Shown: piece after piece, positions 1 to 8,848 of the stretch | Layout: each line of letters begins with the position of its first letter | Position numbering within the stretch: position 1 is the first letter of the stretch | NCBI RefSeq assembly: GCF_000364225.2 | Contig: NZ_AQFT02000001.1 | Location: forward strand, 558,001-622,000 | From: Eubacterium plexicaudatum ASF492 | Lineage (GTDB): Bacteria > Bacillota > Clostridia > Lachnospirales > Lachnospiraceae | DNA length: 64,000 bases | Direction of reading: 5' to 3' | Program-made: the position numbers and the translations under genes | Notes under the pieces: generated by a model | Databases searched by the model: none | Told to the model about the DNA's origin: nothing | The model's input: only the letters and a program-made list of their open reading frames with translations

Positions 1-956
1 GCTGTTTTGGAAATTGCAAAAATCAGCGCTTACGATGAGAAAGTGCGGCAGTTGGAAGAACAGTTGACGCAGATTGACGATTTGCTGAATGATTTCAACC
101 GGGAACTGGCAGGCTACATGGATGATACGGATTTTGACGAAGAGCGTTTTTATGAAATGGAAAAACGACTGGATCTGATTAACGGATTGAAAGCCAAATA
201 CGGCGGTACAATTGAAAAAATTTTAGCCGAATATGAAAAGAAACTGGAACGAATAGAAAAATTAAGTGATTATGATGCATATTTATCCGACCTTACGCAA
301 AAACTAGAAAAAAAGGAAACGGAACTGGAAACACTCTGCAAAAAAGTATCCGCTGTTCGTCGGAAGGAAGCATCGAAGCTGGCAAAAAAAATCAAATCCG
401 CTTTGATTGACCTGAATTTTTTAGATGTACAATTTGAACTGTCACTGACAAGAAAAAAAGACTATACGGCGTCCGGTTACGACGAAGCAGAGTTTTTAAT
501 TTCTACAAATCCGGGAGAACCGGTTCAGTCACTGACCAAAATCGCATCCGGCGGTGAATTGTCCAGAATTATGCTGGCAATCAAAGCGGTGCTGGCGGAC
601 TGTGATGAAATCGGAACATTAATTTTTGATGAAATTGATACCGGAATCAGCGGAAGAACTGCACAAATGGTATCCGAAAAAATGAATGTGATCTCCAAAG
701 ACCATCAGATTATCTGCATTACACATCTTCCGCAGATTGCGGCAATGGCAGATACACATTTTCTTATAGAAAAACAGGCAAAAAAGAATCAGACACATAC
801 GTCTATCCGCAAACTGGACAGCGAGGAAAGCGTATCGGAACTTGGCCGCATGCTCGGCGGCGTTAAAATTACCGACACTGTTTTAAAAGTGCAAAAGAAA
901 TGAAAGATCTGGCAGTCGCCACAAAAAATTCCCAGAGTGAAAATAACAGATCATGA
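1..956 (+). CDS. recN: DNA repair ATPase RecN, C-terminal part (cut by window start, apparent frameshift)
   Basis: RecN is an SMC-like ATPase that tethers DNA ends in double-strand break repair. The visible part holds the end of the long coiled coil (about residues 1-120). The ABC head follows, with the signature SGGELSR, the Walker B strand LIFDEIDTGISG and the H-loop region CITHLPQIAAMAD. Translation is open from base 1, so the true start lies upstream. The printed frame stops at 901-903 after VLKVQKK. Adding one A to the AAAA run at 885-888 instead gives VLKSAKEMKDLAVATKN and 10 more codons to a TGA at 954-956. That is the C-terminus I expect for clostridial RecN, so the early stop is probably an error. 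spoIVB follows 67 bp later, a common clostridial order. Confidence 0.93.
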
Positions 957-1023
957 CATACTAAAGCCGAGAGATTACAGCAAATCTGTAATCAACGAAA
1001 AGTAATAACAGGAGCTGCAGAAA

Positions 1024-2346
1024 ATGAAGATTCTGACAGCTCCTAAATACGCAGGAAAAGGGATGTCTGACATGTTGCAAAGATTATGGATTCAATTTCA
1101 AAGAAAAAGAAACATCATAGGCTATACGGAAATCGCAGTCGGTATTTTATTTGCATATGTACTTTTAATGTATTCCATACCGGATAAAATGTATGTGGAA
1201 AGCGGAGAACAGCCCAGTTATGAATTTGGCGTTCCGATAACGGGAACGGTTGTAAAAAGTGCCGAAGTATTTGCCGGCAGACAGACGGTTCAAAAAGATG
1301 CGATTCATGTGACGCCGCAGACACAGGCAGTACCGTCATCGCAGACAGGTACCTATCAGGTACTGTGCAGACTGTTCGGTACCATTCCGATTAAACGAAT
1401 CGACGTACAGGAAGTGAATAAAAAACAACTGCTTGCGGCAGGAACCAATATCGGAATCTACGTAAAAAACGCACAGATTATGATTATTGGTACCGGAGAA
1501 GTTACGGACGCATCCGGCGCCAAAAGCGAACCGGCCAAAAACGTCGTTCAAAGCGGAGATTATATTCTTGCGGTAAACGGAAAAAAAGTAAGATCAAAAG
1601 AGCAGCTTGTAAAAGCAATCTCTTTTTGTGAAGGCAAAAAGATTTGTCTGGAATTGCTGCGCGACAGAGAAAAAATAGAAGTTTCGATTCGGCCGGTTCG
1701 TTCAAAGGAAGGCACGTATCAGATCGGCGTCTGGGTGCGTGACGATATTGCAGGTGTCGGTACGCTGACTTATGTGACAGATGAAAAAAAATTCGGTGCA
1801 CTCGGGCACGGTGTCACAGACGCGGATGTCGGCAGCCTGATTCATATGGAAAAAGGCTCGATCTACGAAACAACCATACTTGAAATCCGCAAAGGCCAGC
1901 GCGGTCAGCCTGGAGAAATGTCCGGCATGATTAATTATAACGATGATTATAAACTCGGAACGGTAGAAGAAAATACGAATGTCGGAATTTACGGCACGCT
2001 GATGAACATGCCGAAAGAGTTAAAAGGAGTCGAAGCACTGCCCGTGACTTACAAAGAAGGAATCAAAAAAGGAAAGGCCCGGATTATCAGCTCCGTAGAA
2101 GGCAGCCGTAAGGAATATGAGATCGAGATAGAGCATACGGATTATCACAGTGAAGGAAATAATAAAGGGATTCAGTTTCAGGTGACGGATGAGAGATTGC
2201 TGGAAGATACGGGAGGAATTATTCAGGGAATGTCGGGCAGCCCGATTATTCAGAATGGATGTGTAATTGGAGCGGTGACGCATGTGTTTATTTCGGATTC
2301 TACGCAGGGGTATGGGATTTTTATTGAGAATATGCTGGAGCATTAA
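1024..2346 (+). CDS. spoIVB: SpoIVB serine peptidase (stage IV sporulation)
   Basis: SpoIVB is secreted from the forespore and cleaves SpoIVFA, which releases pro-sigma-K processing. The 440-aa product has an N-terminal membrane anchor (about residues 36-52), a PDZ domain (about 150-235) and the S55 peptidase domain. The catalytic His lies in ALGHGVTDAD and the catalytic Ser in IQGMSGSPII, and the closing motif is GAVTHVF with Asp in the next strand. The length is normal. A GGAG ribosome site lies upstream of the ATG at 1024. In Bacillus and most Clostridia spo0A comes next, but here the gene is followed by a phage-like island, and its last ~103 bp recur in degenerate form at 16548-16650. Confidence 0.96.
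   Translation: MKILTAPKYAGKGMSDMLQRLWIQFQRKRNIIGYTEIAVGILFAYVLLMYSIPDKMYVESGEQPSYEFGVPITGTVVKSAEVFAGRQTVQKDAIHVTPQTQAVPSSQTGTYQVLCRLFGTIPIKRIDVQEVNKKQLLAAGTNIGIYVKNAQIMIIGTGEVTDASGAKSEPAKNVVQSGDYILAVNGKKVRSKEQLVKAISFCEGKKICLELLRDREKIEVSIRPVRSKEGTYQIGVWVRDDIAGVGTLTYVTDEKKFGALGHGVTDADVGSLIHMEKGSIYETTILEIRKGQRGQPGEMSGMINYNDDYKLGTVEENTNVGIYGTLMNMPKELKGVEALPVTYKEGIKKGKARIISSVEGSRKEYEIEIEHTDYHSEGNNKGIQFQVTDERLLEDTGGIIQGMSGSPIIQNGCVIGAVTHVFISDSTQGYGIFIENMLEH
2244..2346 (+). repeat. Island boundary repeat, intact copy (3' end of spoIVB)
   Basis: These 103 bases at the end of spoIVB align without gaps to 16548-16650 at a constant offset of 14,304 bp, with roughly a dozen substitutions. The longest identical block I see is 21 bases at 2253-2273, matching 16557-16577. 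The layout fits insertion of a mobile island at the spoIVB 3' end, with duplication or replacement of the target end. Confidence 0.8.
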
Positions 2347-2478
2347 TTTTGTTTATTGTTATAAATTTTTATAACTCTTTATATTACTTTAATGCCGTAA
2401 AATAAAGACTTTTGAGAAAATTATTTATTCTATAACTTTTTATATTTTATTATATTTTTTCTAAAAATGGTGTATAAA

Positions 2479-2564
2479 TGGTGTAGTCATGTTCAGAAAA
2501 CACCTTGGCACAGAAGATGAAATTTAAATTTATGTTGACTACACCAGAAACCCAATATACAATA
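2479..2564 (+). promoter_or_regulatory. Promoter with overlapping 11-bp inverted repeat
   Basis: TTGACT (2536-2541) and TACAAT (2559-2564) are 17 bp apart, 30 bp upstream of the first island gene. TGGTGTAGTCA at 2479-2489 is inverted as TGACTACACCA at 2537-2547, overlapping the -35 box, which is a plausible repressor site. The rest of the 2347-2593 gap is AT-rich with nothing else evident. Confidence 0.6.
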
Positions 2565-2593
2565 TATGTATAATTGTTTACAGGGGGAGCAAT

Positions 2594-2971
2594 ATGGAAG
2601 AAAAAGAAATTTTGGAAGATGATATCGAAAAAGAATGTTCGGAACCAGAAGGAATTGCAATGGAGCTTCTTCACGACTTAAAGGAGCACAATCAGAGGAT
2701 GGATGAGCACAATGAGCGGCTCGTTTCTGCTCTCAAAATATCTGTGATTTCTTTCGGCGCGACTGTAATACTTGTGGTCGGCATGTTTTTCTTTGGCATA
2801 CTGCTTTTCCTAAACCAGTATGAATTTGAAAACTATTCTCAGGATGGCGGCGGATACAATAACATTAATACAGGAGAACAGGGGGACTTGTACAACGGGA
2901 CAGAAATATCAGAGGATGAAAAAGAAGAACGGCAAAGCAAAGGGAATGATTCACAAGAAGCCGTCCAATAG
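2594..2971 (+). CDS. Small membrane protein of the island, unknown function
   Basis: The product is 125 aa. It has an acidic N-terminal region, a short helical stretch rich in His, Asn and Glu (DEHNERLVSALK), one transmembrane helix (about residues 52-74) and a hydrophilic acidic tail. The start follows GGGGGAGC. The frame ends in TAG at 2969-2971 but continues with similar charged composition (Gln/Glu/Lys-rich) to TAA at 3017-3019. The amber codon may therefore be a single-base change that shortened a 141-aa protein. I do not recognise the family. One-helix proteins of this type occur in prophage regions. Confidence 0.6.
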   Translation: MEEKEILEDDIEKECSEPEGIAMELLHDLKEHNQRMDEHNERLVSALKISVISFGATVILVVGMFFFGILLFLNQYEFENYSQDGGGYNNINTGEQGDLYNGTEISEDEKEERQSKGNDSQEAVQ

Positions 2972-3080
2972 CCAGAACAAGAATCAGAACAAGAGAAAAA
3001 AGAAAAAGATAATAATTAAGGTTAAGAAAAAATAAGGGGTTTGTCAATGAAGGCTTTGTGAAAATAAAACGGGGGTGTGT

Positions 3081-3281
3081 ATGAGAACACTCGAATTCAC
3101 AAGGCGTGAAATGGAATATCTGATAGATAACTGCAACTTCTCGGAGCGCGAAGAGATGGTGTTTCGTTTGCGCTGCAAGAAATACACGCTCGAGAAAATT
3201 GCAGAAAAGATTCATGTATGCTATAAGACGGCATACAGAGACAATAAAAAGGTAAAAGAAAAAATTATGAAGATTTTGTAG
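3081..3281 (+). CDS. Small sigma-70 region 4-like HTH protein
   Basis: This 66-aa protein reads like an isolated sigma-factor region 4 or a phage late-gene activator. The stretch FSEREEMVFRLRC, followed by YTLEKIAEKIHVCYKTAYRD, is a typical helix-turn-helix. The ATG at 3081 is preceded by GGGGGTG. Basic residues fill the C-terminal recognition helix and tail. It sits among other tiny phage-like genes in the same direction, which suggests control of island genes. The target is unknown. Confidence 0.68.
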   Translation: MRTLEFTRREMEYLIDNCNFSEREEMVFRLRCKKYTLEKIAEKIHVCYKTAYRDNKKVKEKIMKIL

Positions 3282-3303
3282 AGAGTATTAGAAAGGGAAT
3301 GAA

Positions 3304-3519
3304 ATGGAAAAACACGATGCGGATTCGGCGATTAGATTTTTAGACATATTAAAAGATGAAGAGCCTCAAAATTTATTAAGAAAAACATACAGTCTTCCTG
3401 GCGTTCCGAAAAACCGGAATGTGAGAGGAACTATTGCGCCAACGTGGATTGACGAATTATATCAAGGAGCCAGAGATTATCATGCTAAAAAGCGGGATGC
3501 AGGCACTGAAACAAGCTAA
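3304..3519 (+). CDS. Hypothetical island protein (71 aa)
   Basis: The ORF has a GAAAGGG ribosome site and lies 22 bp after the HTH gene, probably cotranscribed. The product is soluble and mixed-charge, with no signal peptide, membrane segment or motif that I recognise. The composition (DSAIRFLDILKDEEP, then a basic middle) looks like a real protein, and no shadow gene competes for this stretch. Confidence 0.5.
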   Translation: MEKHDADSAIRFLDILKDEEPQNLLRKTYSLPGVPKNRNVRGTIAPTWIDELYQGARDYHAKKRDAGTETS

Positions 3520-3549
3520 TTTTTCAAATGATAAACCAGGAGGAAACAC

Positions 3550-3852
3550 ATGATATTGGAGAGGTTCATCGGAAACAGGAAAATTATAGAGTCGGATTCT
3601 GTATATTTGTACAATCCGGACGATGATCTGGTTTTGAGTTTTTTGTTTAAAGAACTGGGTTTTGATGTGAAAATATCTTTTTCTCGTGATTTTATGAAAG
3701 GACTGGTTGGCATGAAGGTTTTTGCTAGAGAACTAGAACTGGACGCGGAAACCAGAACAAATGTCAAAAATGGTACGATAGGAACTGTGAATCCTTTAAA
3801 AAATCGCAGAGACGGACGGGAAGATTATTTATATTCACATATGGGTTTTTGA
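3550..3852 (+). CDS. Hypothetical island protein (100 aa)
   Basis: The ATG at 3550 has a perfect AGGAGG nine bases upstream, and the gap to the previous gene is 30 bp. The product is about 100 aa with an alpha/beta look: hydrophobic strands near residues 28-36 and 45-60, and a basic, Asn-rich end. I do not recognise the family. The context is a row of short phage-type genes. Confidence 0.55.
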   Translation: MILERFIGNRKIIESDSVYLYNPDDDLVLSFLFKELGFDVKISFSRDFMKGLVGMKVFARELELDAETRTNVKNGTIGTVNPLKNRRDGREDYLYSHMGF

Positions 3853-3925
3853 CGTATGCGAAAACGTCGCAAGGGTTGAATATACTGTTTTTTCATCTGA
3901 TTCATAATTTGAGCGGGGTTTGAAA

Positions 3926-4243
3926 ATGGATAATTTTAAAGTTATATACAAAATACTCAGGTCCTTAGAAAAGAATATGGGAAACGATGAGTTTGACATC
4001 AAATCTGTTTCGGCAGAAAGAACGAATATTTCTTTTGAACGATGGGAACAGCTCTTGATAATGATGCAGGATGAGGGATATATCAAAGGTCTTGTGCTTT
4101 CAAGCGGACTATCTTCTACATACCGGCACATTACAGAGCCAATCAGACCGCAGATTACAATTAAGGGGTTGGAATATCTTGCAGAAAACTCTCTTATGAG
4201 AAAGGCGAAAGAAGCGTTGAAAATGGCCGGAGAAATTTTGTAG
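3926..4243 (+). CDS. YjcQ-family protein
   Basis: The 105-aa sequence matches my memory of the YjcQ family, found in prophages and integrative elements of Firmicutes. It starts MDNFKVIYKILRSLEK, has the core WEQLLIMMQDEGYIKG and ends ITIKGLEYLAENSLMRKA. The family folds as a small winged-helix protein; its biochemical role is not established. I use the ATG at 3926, since the TTG two codons earlier is less likely. The gene ends just before a terminator hairpin. Confidence 0.8.
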   Translation: MDNFKVIYKILRSLEKNMGNDEFDIKSVSAERTNISFERWEQLLIMMQDEGYIKGLVLSSGLSSTYRHITEPIRPQITIKGLEYLAENSLMRKAKEALKMAGEIL

Positions 4244-4245
4244 GG

Positions 4246-4267
4246 GCGGGGTTTCCCGCTCTTTTTT
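4246..4267 (+). terminator. Rho-independent terminator after the YjcQ gene
   Basis: The stem is GCGGG/CCCGC with a GTTT loop, followed by a run of seven T residues. Confidence 0.75.
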
Positions 4268-4286
4268 TGATTCTGTAAATAATCGA

Positions 4287-4315
4287 ATGACATTTTTCTC
4301 ATTATGTGCTATAAT
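4287..4315 (+). promoter_or_regulatory. Extended -10 promoter of the zinc-ribbon protein gene
   Basis: ATGACA (4287-4292), a 17-bp spacer, and an extended -10 TGCTATAAT (4307-4315). The same arrangement (ATGACA, 17 bp, TGATATAAT) precedes the exported protein gene at 10405. Confidence 0.65.
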
Positions 4316-4349
4316 TTTCAAATAAAAACACACAGGAGGATTTTGTCAA

Positions 4350-5024
4350 ATGTCAAAAGAAAAGCCGCAGACAAAGGTCTGCAAGCATTGCAGAACAGAA
4401 ATACCGTATGATGCGAGGGTTTGTCCGCAATGCAGAAAGAAACAAAAAGGTGGTATTCTGAAATGGATATTGATTATCATTGTGGCCCTGGTTGTTATAG
4501 GGGCGATTGCCGGAGGCGGTGAAGGTTCTGATAAGGCGAGTGACTCCAGCCCGAAGAAAGTCAATGATTCATCTGATAACAATTCGACAGATGTCAAAAA
4601 GGAAAGCGATAATGACAATTCCGATTCAGATGAAGAAATAGAACCGAAAAACGAATTTAATGTTGGCGACATTGTAGAAACATCCGATTTAAAAATTTCG
4701 TTTAATGGTGCTGAAAAATACACGTCCGACAACGAATTTATGCAGCCAAAAAAAGGAAATGTATATTACAAAATGGATTTTGAGTTTGAAAACATTTCAG
4801 ATTCAGACCAGTACGTTTCGTCATGGGACTTCAAGTGCTACGCAGACGGATATGATATGGAGCAGTCATATATGGACGGGGCGGATTTGGATGCAACGCT
4901 TTCTCCTGGAAAGAAAACAAAGGGTTCCGTATTTTTTGAGCTTCCGAAAAAATCAAAAGAAATCACGTTGGAATACGAGACTAATTTCTGGACAGAAGAT
5001 AAAATTATATTTATAGTAAAATAA
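4350..5024 (+). CDS. Membrane-anchored zinc-ribbon protein with DUF4352-like domain
   Basis: The 224-aa product starts with a zinc ribbon (CKHC...CPQC, residues 11-29), then a single transmembrane helix (about 35-55) and an acidic Ser/Asp-rich linker. The extracellular beta domain (about 105-224) resembles DUF4352/Telomeric-repeat-like immunoglobulin folds (KGNVYYKMDFEFEN). This zinc ribbon-helix-linker-Ig plan is common in Firmicute surface proteins of unknown role. A perfect AGGAGG precedes the ATG. Its own promoter and terminators flank it, so it is a one-gene unit. Confidence 0.78.
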   Translation: MSKEKPQTKVCKHCRTEIPYDARVCPQCRKKQKGGILKWILIIIVALVVIGAIAGGGEGSDKASDSSPKKVNDSSDNNSTDVKKESDNDNSDSDEEIEPKNEFNVGDIVETSDLKISFNGAEKYTSDNEFMQPKKGNVYYKMDFEFENISDSDQYVSSWDFKCYADGYDMEQSYMDGADLDATLSPGKKTKGSVFFELPKKSKEITLEYETNFWTEDKIIFIVK

Positions 5025-5043
5025 AAGCTGAATATAAAATAAA

Positions 5044-5077
5044 CAATAAGGTGCGTCTGATTTGACGCGCCCTATTG
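5044..5077. terminator. Stem-loop after the zinc-ribbon gene
   Basis: A 14-bp imperfect stem (CAATAAGGTGCGTC with GACGCGCCCTATTG) and a six-base loop. It has no long T run, so it may act as a transcript end in either direction. Confidence 0.55.
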
Positions 5078-5094
5078 TATTGAGAAATTTTATT

Positions 5095-5454
5095 TTGGGT
5101 ATTGACTTTTAAATAATCCCGCACTATCGTTATGTTAATTTAATATTTCACACAGGATGAATAAACAGAGGGATATAGCACCCACGAGGTCTGATGGTAT
5201 AATCAGGCTTTGTGCGGTGCTTTTTGTTTTATGAAAGTACACAGGGAGATTCTTTCCCTACCTTTAGCACATAATTGATGGTCGGAATTTAGTTTATTAT
5301 AAAGAAAAATACAGAAGTGTTGACATACCTAATTATGAAGAAAAGTTTGGTAATATCGGTTACATCTAGGGATAGGCTGACGAGCCGAAAAGTACAAGCC
5401 TTAGTACCTGCCCTGGTTTAACATAAGGCGAATTTGCGGAAAGGCGGTAGAGAT
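5095..5454 (+). other. 360-bp gap with possible small RNA or leader
   Basis: No gene is evident. At 5178-5221 TAGCACC pairs with GGTGCT, and a nested TCTGAT/ATCAG pair lies inside. TTTTTGTTTT follows, so this reads as a structured transcript with terminator. TTGACT near 5101 could be a -35 box. The remainder (5231-5454) leads to the antirepressor gene and includes short pairs such as AGTAC...GTAC near 5388-5407. I could not match it to a known riboswitch. Confidence 0.3.
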
Positions 5455-6213
5455 ATGAATGAGATTAAAATATTTGAAAAAGAAGAATTTGGAAAGATAA
5501 GAACAGTCGAGATTGACGGAAAGCCATACTTCGTAGCGTCAGATGTTGCAAAGGCTTTAGGGTATGTCAACGACAGAGACGCAATTTCAAGGCATTGCAG
5601 GTGGGTCGCGAAACACGACATACCACATCCACAGAGCAAAACAAAGACGTTGGAGGTCAATGTTATTCCAAAAGGAGATGTTGTCAGACTTGCGGCAAGT
5701 AGTGAACTGCCGACAGCAGAAAAGTTTGAAAGTTGGATATTTGACGATGTTATACCATCTGTATTAGATAATGGCGGCTACATAGCCGGACAAGAACACA
5801 TATCAGATGATGAACTGCTTGAAAAAGCCGTATTGGTTGCGCGGCGAAAGATTGCGGAACGGGACAAGATTATCAAACAGCAGAAAGAACAGATTGAGGA
5901 GCAGAAGCCGCTTGTAGATTTTGCCACTCACGTTTCGCAATCCAAAGACACTATTGACATGGACGAAATGGCGAAAATTGCGCAGGGCGAGCAGATTAAC
6001 ATCGGCAGAAACCGTCTTATAAAATGGCTGAAAGAAAAGAGGATTCTCAAAGACAACAGAACCCCATACCAGACGTTTATAGACAGAGGATACTTTGATG
6101 TAGTGGAAACAAAGAAAGAAACCGTTTACGGAACGCTCGTTTTTCCAAAGACTGTCATAACTGGAAAGGGGCAGTTGTGGGTGATTGAAAAATTGAGAGC
6201 GGAATATTGTTAA
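5455..6213 (+). CDS. Phage antirepressor (BRO-N plus KilA-C/ANT)
   Basis: The 252-aa protein has an N-terminal BRO domain (GKPYFVASDVAKALGY, residues about 20-100, ending in LDNGGYI). A charged coiled linker follows (about 115-150), then a C-terminal KilA-C/ANT domain (INIGRNRLIKWLKEKRILKDN... GTLVFPKTVITGKG). Such proteins counteract or replace phage repressors and bind DNA. The ATG at 5455 follows AAAGGCGG; an upstream TTG is less likely. A terminator follows. It is a clear phage marker for the island. Confidence 0.93.
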   Translation: MNEIKIFEKEEFGKIRTVEIDGKPYFVASDVAKALGYVNDRDAISRHCRWVAKHDIPHPQSKTKTLEVNVIPKGDVVRLAASSELPTAEKFESWIFDDVIPSVLDNGGYIAGQEHISDDELLEKAVLVARRKIAERDKIIKQQKEQIEEQKPLVDFATHVSQSKDTIDMDEMAKIAQGEQINIGRNRLIKWLKEKRILKDNRTPYQTFIDRGYFDVVETKKETVYGTLVFPKTVITGKGQLWVIEKLRAEYC

Positions 6214-6230
6214 TATAGAAAATTACAGGC

Positions 6231-6256
6231 GGTGTCCAATGCGGACATCGTCTTTT
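6231..6256 (+). terminator. Terminator after the antirepressor gene
   Basis: GGTGTCC and GGACATC form a short stem around AATGC, followed by CTTTTAAATTTTT. Confidence 0.6.
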
Positions 6257-6305
6257 AAATTTTTAATTTTATTATTGACTTTTTGTCGAAACTTATCCCG
6301 TTTTA

Positions 6306-6316
6306 TGTTATAATAT
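6306..6316 (+). promoter_or_regulatory. Displaced extended -10 element, split from its gene by an insertion sequence
   Basis: TGTTATAAT (6306-6314) is an extended -10 box. The 9-bp target duplication of the outer IS (TTATAATAT, 6308-6316 and 9247-9255) includes it. The gene it originally served is the lipoprotein at 9285, now 2.9 kb away, although the right-hand copy rebuilds TGTTATAAT at 9245-9253. Confidence 0.65.
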
Positions 6317-7395
6317 CACCACTTTACAACTTTTTGAAAAATAAAAAAACGCACAAGGCACTTTCTCATGTATAATAAGTTTGCATACAAAACTATACGA
6401 AAGAGAGTGATCTTGTACGTCAGACTTATTATACAACGAAAATAATCTAATTGGTAGACTGTACCGTTATTTTTATATTTATTTTAAAACTTTTTCCGCA
6501 CCAACTATTGAAACCCTGTTTCTGCTGGTATTATCTATACTTGCTATGGAGTCAGCGGCCTCCATCCGTTCCTTGTACAGACATTTTTTGGCGGGAATTA
6601 CGAAAAAATCCCTGAATGCATTTTACTATGCATGTTCTTATGCAAAGGCAGATTATTCCAGATTCATGAATACCACTGCGGACATGGCTCTGAATCTCAT
6701 ACCGGAAAAACTACAGTCACAGCCTGTGTTTCTGTGCATTGATGACACAATGGTTTCGAAATTTGGCAAAAAATTCGAGGATGTTTCAAAGCTTTTTGAC
6801 CATGCCGCGCATAATGGTTCAAACTATCTGAACGGACACTGCTTCGTAAGTGTAATGCTCTGTGTCCCGGTATGGAACAAAGGCAGGATCCACTATCTTT
6901 CCGTTCCGCTTGGATACCGCATGTGGCAGAAAAAGGAATCCAAGCTGGAACTGGCTGCATCCATGATACGGCATGTAATGCCTGTATTCCATGAAAAGAA
7001 AATGTCATCATCCTCTGCGACAGCTGGTATGTAAAGAAAAACCTTGTTTCCATCATAGACGAATACGAAAACCTTGACATGATAGGAAATGCCCGGTCTG
7101 ATTCTGTCATTTATGACCTGCCGCCGCAGCGCACCGGAAAAAGAGGGCGGCCTGCGCTGCATGGGAAAAAACTTTCCATTCAGAACGATTTTACGCTGTC
7201 TGATGAAAAAATCGGTGATTATTACATGGCCGTGCGCCGTGTCCTTACTAACGTTTTTGGAAAAAGGACAGTCCTGGCATATGTCACATCCGCTGATAAA
7301 GCAGCGGGCGGCAGGCGTTTGTTTTTCAGCACAGTTTTTCCGGAACAGCTGCAGATATTCTGCGCATGGCAGGAGAAATCCCCGCTAAACCAGAC

Positions 7396-8848
7396 CTTAA
7401 CTTGACCCACAAGTTTATATGGATATCCTCTTGTTTCTATGCTATACTAAAGAAAAAGAGGTGATCCGTATGACGGCAGAATATACGAATTGGGAAACGG
7501 AATTTGTAGATGTAAAATTTGTTGATCAGCGTTTGAAATCACGTTTTTTTAAAATTATGGATGCATTTGCTGCAGCGCCAGATAAATCCACCTGGGCTGC
7601 AGCCGGATCCAGAAGTTCTGCAAAAGCAGCGTATCGCTTCTTTAGTAATAAGGATGTATCCAGGGATGAACTGTTGGATAGTGTATCTAGGGCAACTGTA
7701 GAAAAAATGAAACATGCGGATGCAGATTGGATACTTGCCATTCAGGATACCACATCTGTTGGATTTGGAAACCGGAAAGCAATCAAAGGAATGGGATACC
7801 ATTGCAGTACGGAACAGAGGGGAATGCTTGTACATTCTTGTATAGCGGCCACAGACCAGGGAATTCCCCTGGGCCTTCTTTATCAGGAAATACATACGAG
7901 GGATGTACGCAGGGATGACTCTGGAACAAAAGATGAAAAACGTTCCAGGCCAATAGAAGAAAAAGAGAGCTACCGATGGATTCATACAATGAACGAAATT
8001 CATCAGAGGGTTGCAGAAGATATTCCGGTATTGACAGTATGTGACCGTGAAGGAGATTTTTATGAATTTTTTTCGAACGCTGCAGATTTGGGAGAAAATT
8101 TTCTGATTCGGCTAGTGCAAAACCGCATGGTGGATGACGGAAAAAAGATTTTTCATGAACTCCACCAGTCTCCTGTGGCTGGAAGTATGGTTGTCAGGAT
8201 GGGCAGGAATCCCAAAGAACACATTCCAGCCAGAAATGTAAAAATGGATTATCATTATAAAGAGGTTGTGGTTCACTGTCCAAAAAGGAGAACAGAAAAA
8301 CATATACGAGAAAAACTTGTACTAACAGCAATTTATGTACATGAATCCGGAAAAAAAGGAACCGAATGGTTTCTGCTAACAACGGTAAGAGTAAAAAACG
8401 AAAAAGATATAGAAAAGCTGATACAATGTTATGCACACAGATGGAAAATAGAACGTTTTCATTTCATCTTAAAAAGTGGATGCAAAATAGAGAAAAATCA
8501 GGCGAGGGAATATGAGAGATTAAAATTTTTAACATTACTATATTCGGTTATCGCACTGCAGATACTAAATTTGACTTATTTAGGAAAAATATGTCCGGAA
8601 ATCTCGAGTGAAATTGTGTTTGATAAAGAAGAATGGAAAATATTATACTGCTGTGCAAGAAAAACAAAAGAAATTCCTGAAACATATACACTGAAAGAGG
8701 CGATTTATGATTTAGGGATTCTGAGTGGAATAAAAGGTGCTCCGAGCGATGGTATGCCCGGAGCACGTTCTATTTGTCAGGGCTTAGAGGTTCTTTGCTC
8801 ATTACTTGCTTATCGAAAATATATGTTATAATTGTGGGTCAAGTTAAG
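7396..8848 (+). mobile_element. IS4-family (IS50-like) insertion sequence nested in the outer IS
   Basis: The 1,453-bp element is bounded by perfect 17-bp inverted repeats, CTTAACTTGACCCACAA at 7396-7412 and its complement at 8832-8848. A 10-bp target duplication TAAACCAGAC flanks it at 7386-7395 and 8849-8858. Its transposase is intact, which suggests recent arrival. Confidence 0.96.
7470..8831 (+). CDS. IS4-family transposase (Tn5/IS50-like)
   Basis: This is a complete 453-aa cut-and-paste transposase. The N-terminal DNA-binding part (WAAAGSRSSAKAAYRFFSN) is typical of the Tn5/IS50 branch. The catalytic Asp residues lie in LAIQDTTSVGF and VCDREGDFYEFF. The YREK signature appears as YAHRWKIERFHFILK and supplies the Glu. 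The ATG at 7470 follows AGAGGTGAT, and the in-frame TTG/ATG positions upstream lack such a site. The gene fills the nested element. Confidence 0.95.
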   Translation: MTAEYTNWETEFVDVKFVDQRLKSRFFKIMDAFAAAPDKSTWAAAGSRSSAKAAYRFFSNKDVSRDELLDSVSRATVEKMKHADADWILAIQDTTSVGFGNRKAIKGMGYHCSTEQRGMLVHSCIAATDQGIPLGLLYQEIHTRDVRRDDSGTKDEKRSRPIEEKESYRWIHTMNEIHQRVAEDIPVLTVCDREGDFYEFFSNAADLGENFLIRLVQNRMVDDGKKIFHELHQSPVAGSMVVRMGRNPKEHIPARNVKMDYHYKEVVVHCPKRRTEKHIREKLVLTAIYVHESGKKGTEWFLLTTVRVKNEKDIEKLIQCYAHRWKIERFHFILKSGCKIEKNQAREYERLKFLTLLYSVIALQILNLTYLGKICPEISSEIVFDKEEWKILYCCARKTKEIPETYTLKEAIYDLGILSGIKGAPSDGMPGARSICQGLEVLCSLLAYRKYML

